Below, piece by piece: positions 16,736-26,285 of a stretch of DNA of 64,000 nucleotides. Positions within the stretch are counted from its first letter, which is position 1. Every line of letters starts with the position of its first letter. The stretch lies in the NCBI RefSeq assembly GCF_002941025.1, contig NZ_PTJS01000001.1:1-64000 (forward strand). Reading direction: 5' to 3'. Made by a program: the position numbers and the translations under genes. A model generated the notes under the pieces. That model was not told the DNA's origin, did not search any database, and saw only the letters and a program-made list of their open reading frames with translations. The DNA is from Streptomyces sp. QL37. Lineage in GTDB: Bacteria; Actinomycetota; Actinomycetes; Streptomycetales; Streptomycetaceae.

Positions 16736-18163
16736 ATGTACGCTCCCACTACCGGGCCCGGCCAGGCCCCGTCGCAGTCCCCGGCCGAGGCCGCGCCCGC
16801 CAACTCGCGGTCTCGCGTCCTGATCGCCAGCCTCATCGGCACGACGATCGAGTTCTACGACTTCTACGTCTACGCGACCGCCGCGGTCCTGGTCTTCCCG
16901 AAACTCTTCTTCCCGAGCGCAGACGCGACCACAGCCCTGCTCTCCTCCTTCGCGGTCTTCGGCGCGGCGATGGTCGCCCGCCCGATCGGCGCGATCGTCT
17001 TCGGCCACCTCGGCGACCGCCTCGGCCGCAAGGGCACCCTGGTGGCCTCGCTGCTCACGATGGGCATCGCCACCTTCCTGATCGGCGTTCTGCCGACGTA
17101 CGCGCAAGCGGGCTGGGTCGCCACGGCGCTGCTGGTGCTGATGCGGCTCGCCCAGGGCTTCGCGCTCGGCGGCGAGTGGAGCGGCGCGGCGCTGGTCGCC
17201 ACCGAGAACGCACCCGCCGGGAAGCGCGCACTGTGGGGCACGTTCCCGCAGCTGGGCGCCCCGCTCGGGTTCATCATCGGCAATGGCCTCTTCCTGATCA
17301 TCGGCGCGCTGCTGCCCTCCGCGGCGGGCGCCGATCCCTCGCAGCCCTCCGACGCCTTCCTGAGCTGGGGCTGGCGGATCCCGTTCCTGTTCTCGGCTGT
17401 CATGGTCGCGATCGGTCTGTGGGTACGCATGCGCCTGGTCGAGTCGCAGGTCTTCGCGAAGACGCAGGAGACCGGCAAGGTCCGCAAGCTGCCGCTGGCC
17501 ACCGTCTTCCGCCACCACTGGAAGCAGCTGGTCCTCGGCAGCTTCGCAATGCTGGCGACGTACGTCCTCTTCTATCTGATGACGACGTTCTCGCTGAGCT
17601 ACGGCCGCACCGCCGAGGACGCGGACGTCCCGGGCCTCGGCTACAGCTACACCACGTTCGTCCTGATGATGATCTTCGGTGTGCTGTTCTTCGCCGCGTT
17701 CACCCTGATCTCCGGCCCGCTCGCGGACAAGTACGGCCGCCGCAGGACCCTCGCCTGGGTCACCGTCGGCATCATCGTCTTCGGCCTGGTCTGGGTGCCG
17801 CTGATCAACCTGGGCACGCTCGGCGTGGTCCTGTGGCTGGTCCTCGGCTTCACCCTGATGGGTACGACGTTCGGCCCGATGGGCGCGATGCTCCCGGAGC
17901 TCTTCCCGACCAGCGTCCGCTACACCGGCTCCGGCATCGCCTACAACGTCAGTTCCATCCTCGGCGCGGCCGTCGCCCCGTTCGTCGCGGTCGCCCTCTG
18001 GGAGGCCGGCGACGGCTCCCCCTGGCTGGTCGGTGTCTACCTCTCCGTGATGGCCGTCCTCACCCTGACCGCCCTCCTCCTCGGCAAGGAGACGAAGGAC
18101 ATCGCCCTGGACGAGGGCGAGATCCCGGCGGCCCCCGCCCGGACCGAGGCCCCGTCCGCCTGA
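16736..18163 (+). CDS. MFS transporter, metabolite:H+ symporter (MHS) family
   Basis: 475 residues with 12 predicted spans. LIGTTIEFYDFYVYATAAVLVFPKLFF at residues about 30-56 is the MHS-family signature (ShiA/ProP/KgtP group); FGHLGDRLGRKGTL is the loop 2-3 MFS motif and DKYGRRRTLAWVTVG its pseudo-repeat between spans 8 and 9. MRLAQGFALGGEWSGAALVATENAP is typical of the family's span 4-5 loop. It imports a small organic acid or osmolyte with protons; which one cannot be read. ATG 16736 has a weak GGGAAAG ribosome site. Monocistronic. Confidence 0.9.
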   Translation: MYAPTTGPGQAPSQSPAEAAPANSRSRVLIASLIGTTIEFYDFYVYATAAVLVFPKLFFPSADATTALLSSFAVFGAAMVARPIGAIVFGHLGDRLGRKGTLVASLLTMGIATFLIGVLPTYAQAGWVATALLVLMRLAQGFALGGEWSGAALVATENAPAGKRALWGTFPQLGAPLGFIIGNGLFLIIGALLPSAAGADPSQPSDAFLSWGWRIPFLFSAVMVAIGLWVRMRLVESQVFAKTQETGKVRKLPLATVFRHHWKQLVLGSFAMLATYVLFYLMTTFSLSYGRTAEDADVPGLGYSYTTFVLMMIFGVLFFAAFTLISGPLADKYGRRRTLAWVTVGIIVFGLVWVPLINLGTLGVVLWLVLGFTLMGTTFGPMGAMLPELFPTSVRYTGSGIAYNVSSILGAAVAPFVAVALWEAGDGSPWLVGVYLSVMAVLTLTALLLGKETKDIALDEGEIPAAPARTEAPSA

Positions 18164-18636
18164 CGCGGACCTGATGCCGCGGCGGGCAGCGGCGCTGCGT
18201 GAAGTCGCGGCGTCCGGTGCGTCTGCCGGCGTACCGGCCGGAGGCCCTCGTACCGCGCGTACTTGGGTCTTCGGCCGATGCGGCGAGAGGGGGTGCCAGG
18301 TGCCGGGCGGTGCGATGTCGCCTGCCAGGGCAGCAGCGCGGGGTCGACGCCCTGGCAACGGAAATCGGTGAGAGCGCCTGATCCGCGGAGGCTGCACGAC
18401 GTTCCATCGGCTGGGGCACTCGGGCTTCCGTCGTGGAAACCGATCGGCGTCATCCTTGCCGGACCGACGCGCCTCCCTTACGGCCTGACCGTCGGGCAGC
18501 AGCCGGGGTGGACGGCCCGGCACGCCGGATCATCGTCACCTCCTGAGCCTGAGCCCCTGGCACATCGTGGATACTCACCCGGAGCGGGAACGCGTGATGG
18601 TCAGGTCCTTCTGGAGCGCCGCCGGTTTCTTGCGGC
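18164..18636. other. Intergenic between convergent genes
   Basis: Convergent end of the MHS transporter gene and the phosphatase gene. GC-rich, with possible imperfect hairpins but no clear bidirectional terminator and no recognised gene. Confidence 0.35.
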
Positions 18637-21450
18637 TCAGAGGGTGGGATCGTCGAACTGGTCGAGAAGCGCTTCGGTGACTGTGGCGCTCGTTGTGGTG
18701 GCGGCACCTTCGTGCAGCGGTTGTTCAGCCCAGATGACTTTGCCACCGGGTGTGTACCGCGTACCCCACCGTTCGGCGAACTGCGCCACCAGGAACAGCC
18801 CACGTCCACCCTCATCCGTTGTCGCTGCCCTCCGTACGCGTGGCGAGGTGCTGGACCCGTCCGACACCTCGCAGATCAGGCTCCGGTTGTGCAGCAGCCG
18901 CACCTTGATCGGCGCTGAGCCGTATCGGATCGCGTTGGTGATCAGCTCGCTGAGGATCAGCTCCGTGGTGAACCCGACGTCTCCCAGTCCCCACTCCCGC
19001 AGCTGCGCCCCACACTTCGCGCGAACCGGGGCCACCGCCGAAGGGTCCGGTGACACTTCCCAGTGCGCCACCCTCGACGGGTCGAGCAAGCGGGTGCGCG
19101 CCACCAGCATCGCGATGTCATCGGCCGGGCGCTCCGGCACCATCGTGTCGATCACCGCCTGACACGTCTGTTCCGGAGTGCGCCCCGCCCCCGCCAGCGC
19201 CCCACGCAGCAGCTCCAGTCCGGTGTCGATGTCCCGATCGCGACTCTCGATCAGCCCGTCGGTGAACAGCACGAACCCCGAGCCCTCGGGCAGATGGAGC
19301 TCCGTGGTCTCGAAGGGGTGGCTGCCCACGCCCAGGGGCGGCGAAGCGGGCACTTCCGGATACGCCACGGTCCCGTCCGGATGCACCACGGCCGGGCCCG
19401 GGTGTCCTGCTCGCGCCATCACGCACAATCCCGTGACCGAGTCGTAGATCGCGTACAGGCAGGTTGCCCCCGTGACCACGTCGGCGTGGCCCTCCGGGCC
19501 TTCGCCGGTGCTCTCGTCGCTGTCGATGCGGTTGACCAGGTCGTCCAGGCGCCCCAGCAGCTCGTCCGGCGGCAGGTCAAGCGCGGAGAAATTGAGTACC
19601 GCGGTGCGCAGCCGGCCCATTGTCGCCGCCGCGTGCAATCCATGGCCGACCACATCACCGACCACCAGTGCCACCCGGGCGCCCGGCAGCGGGATGACGT
19701 CGAACCAATCCCCGCCGACCCCGGCTCGAGCCGGCAGGTACCGCCACGCCACCTCCAACGCGTCCTGTTCCGGTACCCCCTGCGGCAACAGACTCCGTTG
19801 CAGGGCCACCGCCATCGTGTGCTCCCTGGTGAATCGGCGCGCGTTGTCGATGGCCACCGCCGCCCTCGCTCCCAGCTCCTCCGCGAAGGACAGGTCTTCT
19901 TCCTTGAACGGTGGCGAATCCCCTGTGCGCCAGAAGTTCGTCATCCCCAGCACCACTCCCCGCGCCTGGAGCGGCATTGTCACCAGCGAATGCGCCCCTT
20001 TCGCCAGTGCTGCGCGTGCCCCCTCAGGGTCCTGTTCCCGCCACCCGTGCGCCTGCCGCAGGTCCCCCTCCAGTACTGCCTGCCCTGCCTCCAAGGCCCG
20101 CGCCTGCGGCGCCGTCCGCGAATATGTGATCACCTTCCCGACCGGGTGGAACCCCTCCCTTTCGTGGCGCCCGCCGCTGGCTGCCGTGCGGCGCATGCTC
20201 GCCGTCCTGGTCGGCTCCTCACCCCGCACCACCGGCTCCAGCAGATCGACGGTGACGATGTCGGCGAACCGTGGGGTCGCCACCTCCGCCAGTTCCTGGG
20301 CGGTGCGCACCACGTCCAGCGTGTTACCGATCCGCGCCCCCGCGTCGTACAGGAGTGCCAGGCGCTCCCGCGCCACCGCGGCCCGCCCCGAGACCGCCGC
20401 CAGCTCTGTGGTGTCCCGCAACGTCACCGCCCAGCCCGCCGGGCCACCGTACGGAGCTGTGGGCCTCATGTTGACCGCCAGCAACCGATCCCCTGCGCGA
20501 TGCACCTCATCCGTGGTCGACTCACCCGACGCCAGCAGCCGGGCGGTATCCGGATCCAACTTCAGCTCTCCCACCTGCCGCTGCTCGGCATCCGCAGGAA
20601 GCTCCAGGAGCCGCCGCGCCTCGTCATTGGCCAGCAGCAGTCGGCCGTCGGCACCGATGATCAGCACTCCTTCCCGGACGGCGTGCAGCACCGCGTCGTG
20701 GTGCTCGTACATCCGCGTCATCTCGGCCGGTCCCAGGCCGTGCGTCTGCCTGCTCAGCCGCCTGGCCACCAGTGCCGTCCCGACGGTGGACAGGACGAGT
20801 GCGGCCGCCCCGGTACCGAAAATGATCGGCAGCTGCCGTGCGGAGAGGCTGGTCACCTTATGGACCTTGATTGCGACGGACACCAGTCCGACGACCGAAC
20901 CCTGGTCATCGGTCACCGGAACCACCGCCTGAATGACCGGGCCGCTGCCCTCGGGCAGCGGCAGCCCGCGTGCCCGCTCAATGGTGGTGCGGCCTTCCAG
21001 TGCCGGTTCGATGGTGCCGATGAATTTCTTCCCGATCCGTTTCGGATCGGGGTGCGTATAGCGAATTCCTTTGGTGTCCATGACAACGATGGAGGTCACG
21101 CCCGCCCTCTTCCGAGCCTCTTCTGCAGACGGCTGGAGCAAGGCCGCCGGATCCGGGCTGTTCAACGCCTGGACCGTGCCCGGTGCGTTCGCGAAAGTCT
21201 CTGCGGCCGTCAACGCCTGACGCTCGGCCTCCCGCGAACTGTCGCGCCCCGCCTGGAGCACAAGGGCCGTCACTGCGGCCGCTACCAGAAGCGCCACAAT
21301 CACAACCTGCAATACGAACACCTGTCCGGCAGCACTGCGCAGATTCAGCAAAGAGCGCAAACCGGAGCTCGCGGGCTCACCTTGATCGCGCGCCCGGTCG
21401 TCCAAGGGCTGATGCGTTTTACGATGCTTCAGCCTAAAAAAATCCCTCAT
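18637..21450 (-). CDS. Membrane sensor SpoIIE-type phosphatase fused to anti-sigma-factor kinase
   Basis: 937 residues. Two spans (VLQVVIVALLVAAAVTALVL, about 48-67; PIIFGTGAAALVLSTVGTAL, about 208-228) bracket an extracellular CitA/DcuS-like Cache sensor (SIVVMDTKGIRYTHPDPKRIG). Then come a PAS domain (about 250-350, GVLIIGADGRLLLANDEARRLL), a GAF domain (about 360-560), a PP2C/SpoIIE phosphatase (GGDWFDVIPLPGARVALVVGDVVGHG; FTDGLIESRDRDID) and a C-terminal HATPase_c domain (LILSELITNAIRYG; DEGGRGLFLVAQFAERWG). The last two are the RsbU-like phosphatase and RsbW/SpoIIAB-like kinase in one chain, which can set the phosphorylation of an anti-anti-sigma factor. A TAAAAA box 6 nt before ATG suggests leaderless expression. 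Monocistronic. Confidence 0.9.
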   Translation of the reverse strand: MRDFFRLKHRKTHQPLDDRARDQGEPASSGLRSLLNLRSAAGQVFVLQVVIVALLVAAAVTALVLQAGRDSSREAERQALTAAETFANAPGTVQALNSPDPAALLQPSAEEARKRAGVTSIVVMDTKGIRYTHPDPKRIGKKFIGTIEPALEGRTTIERARGLPLPEGSGPVIQAVVPVTDDQGSVVGLVSVAIKVHKVTSLSARQLPIIFGTGAAALVLSTVGTALVARRLSRQTHGLGPAEMTRMYEHHDAVLHAVREGVLIIGADGRLLLANDEARRLLELPADAEQRQVGELKLDPDTARLLASGESTTDEVHRAGDRLLAVNMRPTAPYGGPAGWAVTLRDTTELAAVSGRAAVARERLALLYDAGARIGNTLDVVRTAQELAEVATPRFADIVTVDLLEPVVRGEEPTRTASMRRTAASGGRHEREGFHPVGKVITYSRTAPQARALEAGQAVLEGDLRQAHGWREQDPEGARAALAKGAHSLVTMPLQARGVVLGMTNFWRTGDSPPFKEEDLSFAEELGARAAVAIDNARRFTREHTMAVALQRSLLPQGVPEQDALEVAWRYLPARAGVGGDWFDVIPLPGARVALVVGDVVGHGLHAAATMGRLRTAVLNFSALDLPPDELLGRLDDLVNRIDSDESTGEGPEGHADVVTGATCLYAIYDSVTGLCVMARAGHPGPAVVHPDGTVAYPEVPASPPLGVGSHPFETTELHLPEGSGFVLFTDGLIESRDRDIDTGLELLRGALAGAGRTPEQTCQAVIDTMVPERPADDIAMLVARTRLLDPSRVAHWEVSPDPSAVAPVRAKCGAQLREWGLGDVGFTTELILSELITNAIRYGSAPIKVRLLHNRSLICEVSDGSSTSPRVRRAATTDEGGRGLFLVAQFAERWGTRYTPGGKVIWAEQPLHEGAATTTSATVTEALLDQFDDPTL

Positions 21451-21903
21451 AGCTGTTTTTTAGCACCGGCAACGGCCTCCACTACGCAGTCCGAGCCCTC
21501 GCCACACTCCACGACCACGCTCCGGCCGCCTGATCAGCAAAGGCACAGGACCCGGCTTCAGCTGCCCAACCTCGGCCTTCGGCAACACAACATTTTTCAG
21601 GACTCCGGTCCGGGGTGCGGCCATGGTGTGATCGCGTCAGCCAGGCGTTACCCGGATCGCGGGACGATCCGGCCGCGTTGAGCCCGGGGCGGCTGTCCGC
21701 GCCGGCGAGTCCGGCCATGCACAACAGGCCTGGGGAAACCGTGCAGAGGTTCTCGAATAGCTCGCCGTGACCGCCAGCGGTCCTGCTCCCGGCACTCGGC
21801 GGATCGAGGTGACCGAGTCGTCGGTACGTAAGGGGCGCGCCCGCCGGTGAACAATCGGCGGGCCCGCTTCTTGCTCGTGCCAGAGGCGGCGAACCAGTGC
21901 CGG
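21451..21903. other. Intergenic, no gene seen
   Basis: An AT-rich patch at 21450-21480 is the phosphatase promoter (T6 tract at 21456-21461; on the minus strand a TAAAAA -10-like box 6 nt before the start codon). The remainder carries no recognised gene. Confidence 0.4.
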
Positions 21904-22908
21904 TCACTCCATCGGGCTCGCAGCGCGCAGCAAGGACGCCCCCGCCGGGGTGAGGGTGTGCAGCACGGTCGGGCCGTTCCGGATGGTCGTGATGAGGCCT
22001 GCGTCGCGCAGTACGGTGGCATGCCTGCTGGCGGATGATGCCGACACTCCGGCGGCACGGGCGATCTCGCCGGTCGTGGCACCGGTGGACACGGTGAGCA
22101 GGGCAACCGCTCGGGCGCGCCCGAGCAGGGTGCTCAAGGACTTCTCGGGGGCATCGACCCCACGCGGGGCGCCGGAAGCGCTCGGCTCGTGGAGGAGCGA
22201 GTACCAGAGCACGGGTGGCATTTCCGGGTCGGCGAAGGTGACCGGCTCGCCCCAGTTGAAGTACGAGGGGGCGAGGGTGAGCCCACGTCCGTTCAGATAC
22301 AGGTCCCGGTCCTCGACCTGCCGGGGATAGACGGCCTCCAGGACCGGAGGACGCCAGCGCAGCATCGGTCCGAGACCCGAGAGCATGCCCTCGACCCCGC
22401 CGTCCAGAAGCCCGCGGGCACGCGCCGCTCGCTCCGCCTCGATGCGGGCCTGTGCCTGTTCCTCGTACGGGGCGATCACCGCGTCGTGGTAAGCCCGCAG
22501 CATCCCGACGAACTCCTTGCGCGCCTCCAGCCGGGCCAGTTGCCCGGCCCACGCGGGAGCGCCGACGGTCCGGTCGAGGATCGTCACTTCCTTCAGAATT
22601 CGTCGCGGAGGCGTGGCCAGAATCGATTCCAGTCCGGCGTCCAGATCACCCACCGCATCAGCGGGCGTCAGAAAGTCCGGAAAGTAGGCGGCCCTTGGGT
22701 ACAAGGGCAGGAAGACGCTTGGCAGGACACGCCCCAGGCCCCTCTCCCGCATCTGCTGCCTTGCCATGCGGTACCACCCGGCGTAGGCCCACCGCCCTCT
22801 GCGCGACTGCAATCGGTGCATACTCGCGGCGACTTCCCAGAGCGGATCGGGGGCGGCGGCGATCCTGGTCTTCGCCAGGTCTGTATGGCTGAAATGAATG
22901 CGGAGCAT
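21904..22908 (-). CDS. ArsR-like winged-helix regulator with DUF5937-type N-terminal domain
   Basis: 334 residues. The C-terminal about 70 residues are a winged helix: ARAVALLTVSTGATTGEIARAAGVSASSASRHATVLRDAGLI, followed by the wing NGPTVLHTLTPAG. The N-terminal 240 residues (LRIHFSHTDLAKTRIAAAPDPLWE...) are the long domain seen in many Streptomyces ArsR-like regulators, where it probably binds a ligand. ATG 22906-22908 gives the usual MLRIHF start; the ribosome site (GGGG) is weak. No partner gene is adjacent, so the target is unclear; it may regulate itself. Confidence 0.85.
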   Translation of the reverse strand: MLRIHFSHTDLAKTRIAAAPDPLWEVAASMHRLQSRRGRWAYAGWYRMARQQMRERGLGRVLPSVFLPLYPRAAYFPDFLTPADAVGDLDAGLESILATPPRRILKEVTILDRTVGAPAWAGQLARLEARKEFVGMLRAYHDAVIAPYEEQAQARIEAERAARARGLLDGGVEGMLSGLGPMLRWRPPVLEAVYPRQVEDRDLYLNGRGLTLAPSYFNWGEPVTFADPEMPPVLWYSLLHEPSASGAPRGVDAPEKSLSTLLGRARAVALLTVSTGATTGEIARAAGVSASSASRHATVLRDAGLITTIRNGPTVLHTLTPAGASLLRAASPME

Positions 22909-23427
22909 GTCGTACCCCGTTCGATATGGTCGGCTTGGCGATCGTAGATCGCGGGACTCAATACGCGATAAACGGGGGTTCAACAGAAATGACCCGCCTG
23001 TTTAGTTCCGCCTGAGCTGCAAGGGATCGCGCCTCCGCCGGCGCCCGGGCCCCGTCTTCGGCGTCCCACAGCCCCCGGCGCGGACCTCACTCGGGCGGCC
23101 CCCGAGGCCGAGGACGGCCCGCGGTTCGGCTTCGGCCTGGCCTCGGCTTCCATGGTCCGGGTGATGGTGCGCACCGACCGGCTCAAGACACTGGACGCTC
23201 ACAGCCCCGCAACGGCTCCCGCACCCAGAGGGTGCCTCTGCCCGGTCCATGGCGGTCCTGCTGCGACGCCGCCGCCGCCGGCCGTACACCTGGCGTGAAC
23301 GTTGGAGCGGAGAGCGGGGGCGCCGCCGTGGAAGTGACGAGGGGCCGTATTGCCGCTCCCCACGCTGGGCTGGGCCTCGGCAGCGGAGCGGCCAGGCTGC
23401 GGTGCGAGGCGTCGTCACATCATCAGG
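22909..23427. other. Intergenic, no gene seen
   Basis: Contains the leader of the winged-helix regulator (AT-richer near 22940-23000) and GC-rich sequence without a supported gene. Confidence 0.4.
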
Positions 23428-24249
23428 TCAGTTGAGGTTCTTCTCCAGGGCACTGACGTATGCGTCGATGAAGTGGTCGCGTACCCCGTCGCCCACCGGG
23501 GCCAGGGCATCGGCGGTCAGGCCCCTGGCGCGATCGGTGAGCGAGCCGAGCAAGGGCATCGTCTCGTGCAGCTTGCCGCGTGAGTCGATGTAGCGCAGCA
23601 CGTCGACGTGGGTGTAGGCAGGCTCCGGTGGCAGCTGCGGCACGATGTCGTTGTTGTTGACGAAGCGGTACATGCGGTTGGTGTAGCCCTTGTTGTACGC
23701 GGCGGCCAGCAGCCGGTCGCAGGTGCGGGGCTGACCGTAGGTGTAGACGCCGTCGGCGGCCAGGCGCGGCTCCTCCAGATACATGCGGGCTCCGGCGAGC
23801 ATGGCCAGGGCGCCACCTAGGCTGTGGCCGGTGAACCACACGCTCTGTCCGTTGGTGCGGTACTCCGCGAGAGTGTCCCTGACATCGGGGTAGATCGACT
23901 CCAGTGCTTCGGCGAAGCCGTAGTGGACGTATCCGGTGCCGCCCGGCCCGGGGCGAGGCGGCGTGGTGGCATCCGAGAGCCAGTCCTTGATCTGCACCGG
24001 TTCGGTACCGCGGAACGCGATGACGATCATGTGGTCGCTGGCCGCGGTGTAGGCCTGGGTGTCCTGCAGCGGGAAGGGCGGGCTGAATCGCGTCTGGTGG
24101 TGACGTACCCGGTCGAAGCCCCAGGCGCGGGCCTGCTCCTCGATCACCGCCTCGGCCTGGTAGGCAAGGCCGGATGCCTTCGCCAGCCAGGAGGCATGGG
24201 CCAGGCTGTAACTGGTGGCCCGGTGGTCTACGTCGGACGGCATGGTCAT
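23428..24249 (-). CDS. Class 3 lipase family protein
   Basis: 273 residues. Nucleophile elbow GHSLGGA at residues 141-147 (Ser143), oxyanion region VIAFRGTEPVQIKDWLSD, the TYGQPRTCD segment that follows the nucleophile in class 3 (fungal-type) lipases, and FVNNNDIVPQLPP with the catalytic Asp. THVDVLRYID supplies the likely His. There is no signal peptide, so it is probably an intracellular triacylglycerol or phospholipid lipase. ATG 24247-24249 has GAGGAG 8 nt upstream. Monocistronic. Confidence 0.88.
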   Translation of the reverse strand: MTMPSDVDHRATSYSLAHASWLAKASGLAYQAEAVIEEQARAWGFDRVRHHQTRFSPPFPLQDTQAYTAASDHMIVIAFRGTEPVQIKDWLSDATTPPRPGPGGTGYVHYGFAEALESIYPDVRDTLAEYRTNGQSVWFTGHSLGGALAMLAGARMYLEEPRLAADGVYTYGQPRTCDRLLAAAYNKGYTNRMYRFVNNNDIVPQLPPEPAYTHVDVLRYIDSRGKLHETMPLLGSLTDRARGLTADALAPVGDGVRDHFIDAYVSALEKNLN

Positions 24250-24455
24250 GCTGCTGGCTCCTCGCAACTGCGGTGTGACGCGCCCGTACCCAACCGGGCG
24301 CCTTCACTCCTTGTTACATGCGCACTTGCGAGCGGCCGGAGCCCCGCGCCTGAGTGTCACCCGGACGGCGTGACTGCGCCGTCGACGCGGCTCAGGTCGT
24401 GGCGGCGGGCGGCCTTCAGGCCGAAGGCGGACCAGGGCGGTACGCCCCGTCGCTG

Positions 24456-24961
24456 TCAGGATGTCGGAAGGTCCTTGCGGATGAGCGTCGTGAACTCGGC
24501 TGGTGATACTTCTTGCTGTGCGTCCACACTCGGCGCCGGGCAGCTCACCACCGGGAGTTGAAGGCCGCTGATCGCGGAGGCCTCGATGTTCTCCCGGGCG
24601 AGGCCCAGAGTCACGTGCGGCCAGAAATCGTCCTCGACGATGTTCAGGCCGTGGGTGATGTCCTCTTGGACGCTGGCCGGCTCGGGGCTGTAATCGATGC
24701 CCAGGCGGATCTGTTCGCGCCTCTGCCCGATGTTCTCGTCATAGCGATGGGCCGGATCGTTCTGCAAGTTCCAGCTGCCCCACACGGCGGACTGCCGAAC
24801 CGGCCGGGTCGCGTTCGTGGCGCACGAGCCGGGTAGGACGGCGGGTCGTACGACGACGAGTCGCTCGCCCTTGCCGTCCTGCGACGTACGTCGGGGCAGA
24901 GGCGGACGCGAAGCGCGTCGGCTGCGGCGAGGTGAGTGTGAACATGCCAGGTAACCCCCAT
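24456..24961 (-). pseudogene. Frameshifted small gene with an HxTxL motif (possible 2H-type protein)
   Basis: ATG 24959-24961 with a GGAG ribosome site opens MGVTWHVHTHLAAADALRVR (to about 24900). That frame then turns to Ser/Tyr-rich nonsense, while the neighbouring frame continues smoothly as RTSQDGKGERLVVVRPAVLP, WNLQNDPAHRYDENIGQRRE and EDDFWPHVTLGLARENIEAS to the stop at 24456. The two halves meet at about 24880-24900 with a one-base shift. PHVTLGLA resembles the second H-x-T-x-L motif of 2H phosphoesterases, but the first motif is not clear. It could be a real frameshift mutation, a sequencing error or a slippage site. Lies 48 bp downstream of the epoxide hydrolase gene. Confidence 0.5.
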
Positions 24962-25009
24962 GCCTGCTCCGCAAGGGGAAGGCATGACCGCGTCGCCGCC
25001 GAACCGTGC

Positions 25010-26182
25010 TCACCGAGGGGCGGCCAGTACTGCCGCGAGGCCCGCTCGCAGGTCTTGCACGAAATACTCGGGAACCTCCAGCGACGGGAAGTGTCCCCCG
25101 GCTTCGGGCGAGCTCCATCGGACGATCTGCCGGTACCGCTCCTGCGCCCAGGGGCGCGGGCACTTCTCGACGTCTCGGGGATACATGGTGAGTGCTGACG
25201 GGACGTCGACCCGAAGTTCGGGGTCCAGCGCGTTGTGGCTTTCGTAGTAGATGCGGGCTGCCGACGCACCGGTCCGCGTCAGCCAGTACAGGGTGACGTC
25301 GTCGAGAACGCGGTCTCTGGAGATCGTCTCGAACGGGCTGTCCTCGGTGTCCGACCACTCGGCGAACTTGTCGAGGATCCAGGCAAGAAGCCCGATCGGT
25401 GAGTCGACGAGCGAGTAGCCGATGGTCTGCGGCCGGGTGGCCTGCTGCTTCGCGTACGCCGCGCGGTGGCGCCAGAAGGCACGGGTTTCCTCGACCCACC
25501 TGCGTTCGACCGCCGTCAGCCCGTCCGTTGTCAGGCCCGGCGGTCCTTCCGCGAACGTGGTGTGGATGCCGAGAACGTGGGCCGGGAACCTGCCGCCGAG
25601 AACCGTGGTGATGTTGCCTCCCCAGTCACCGCCGTGGGCTGCGAACCTGTCGTAGCCCAGCCTTCCCATCAGCTCCACCCATGCGGCCGCGATCCTTTCG
25701 GTTCCCCACCCGGTGGTGGCCGGCTTGTCGCTGTAGCCGAAGCCGGGTAGCGACGGGACCACGACGTGGAACGCGGGCGCGTCCGCGTCTTTCGGATCCG
25801 CCAGCTCGTCCACTGCATCGATGAACCGAGCGATGCTGTCCGGCCAGCCGTGCGTCAAGATCAGAGGAGTGGCATCGGCGCGTGGGGAGCGGCGGTGCAG
25901 GAAGTGGATTCCCAGGCCGTCGATGGTCGTGCGGAACTGGCCGATCTGGTCGAGGCGCTCTTCGAACGACCGCCAGTTGTACCCGGTGCGCCAGTAGTTC
26001 ACGACCTCGACGAGGTCGGCGAGTGGAACGCCCTGATCCCATCGCCCAGGGCCGGGGGCGGCGCCATGGACCGTCTCGGCCTCCGGCAGCCGCGCCGCGG
26101 CCAGTCGCGCGCGCAGATCGTCGAGTTCGGCGTCGGTGGCGTGGGCTTCGAATGATTGCACATCGCTGGTGGGACGGGGCAT
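25010..26182 (-). CDS. Epoxide hydrolase (alpha/beta-hydrolase, EHN domain)
   Basis: 390 residues. The N-terminal EHN domain (residues about 8-115) precedes a full alpha/beta-hydrolase domain: oxyanion HGWPDS (111-116), nucleophile Asp186 in HGGDWGGN, and His near 366 in SPEAGGHFPSLEVPE. Two tyrosines that activate the epoxide are plausible in the cap (YYESHNALDP; MYPRD). It converts epoxides to diols in the cytoplasm; relatives act on xenobiotic or polyketide epoxides and juvenile-hormone-like substrates. Divergent from a CGNR regulator; the 100-bp spacer carries three phased repeats, so that regulator is the likely controller. Confidence 0.9.
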   Translation of the reverse strand: MPRPTSDVQSFEAHATDAELDDLRARLAAARLPEAETVHGAAPGPGRWDQGVPLADLVEVVNYWRTGYNWRSFEERLDQIGQFRTTIDGLGIHFLHRRSPRADATPLILTHGWPDSIARFIDAVDELADPKDADAPAFHVVVPSLPGFGYSDKPATTGWGTERIAAAWVELMGRLGYDRFAAHGGDWGGNITTVLGGRFPAHVLGIHTTFAEGPPGLTTDGLTAVERRWVEETRAFWRHRAAYAKQQATRPQTIGYSLVDSPIGLLAWILDKFAEWSDTEDSPFETISRDRVLDDVTLYWLTRTGASAARIYYESHNALDPELRVDVPSALTMYPRDVEKCPRPWAQERYRQIVRWSSPEAGGHFPSLEVPEYFVQDLRAGLAAVLAAPR

Positions 26183-26203
26183 GAGACCTCCTGGCCGTCG
26201 TGG

Positions 26204-26278
26204 AACCGGCTACGAGGCGTCGCGAACCGGCTATGACGGTTCTAGCAGCCCTCCGAGCCTCGTCGCAACCGGCTAAGG
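26204..26278. promoter_or_regulatory. Helically phased AACCGGCTA repeats and leaderless promoter
   Basis: AACCGGCTA occurs at 26204-26212, 26225-26233 and 26267-26275, all in the same orientation, with start-to-start distances of 21 and 42 bp, multiples of two helical turns. The second lies in a palindrome GAACCG-N7-CGGTTC and the third in AACC-N9-GGTT. TAAGGT (26273-26278) is 6-7 nt before the CGNR-protein ATG, a leaderless -10 arrangement, so the third repeat covers that promoter. Probable operator array for both divergent genes. Confidence 0.6.
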
Positions 26279-26285
26279 TGGTTCC

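Noticed and set aside
19063..21681. 872-codon plus-strand frame opposite the sensor phosphatase
   Set aside because: Arg/His/Pro-rich shadow without domains.
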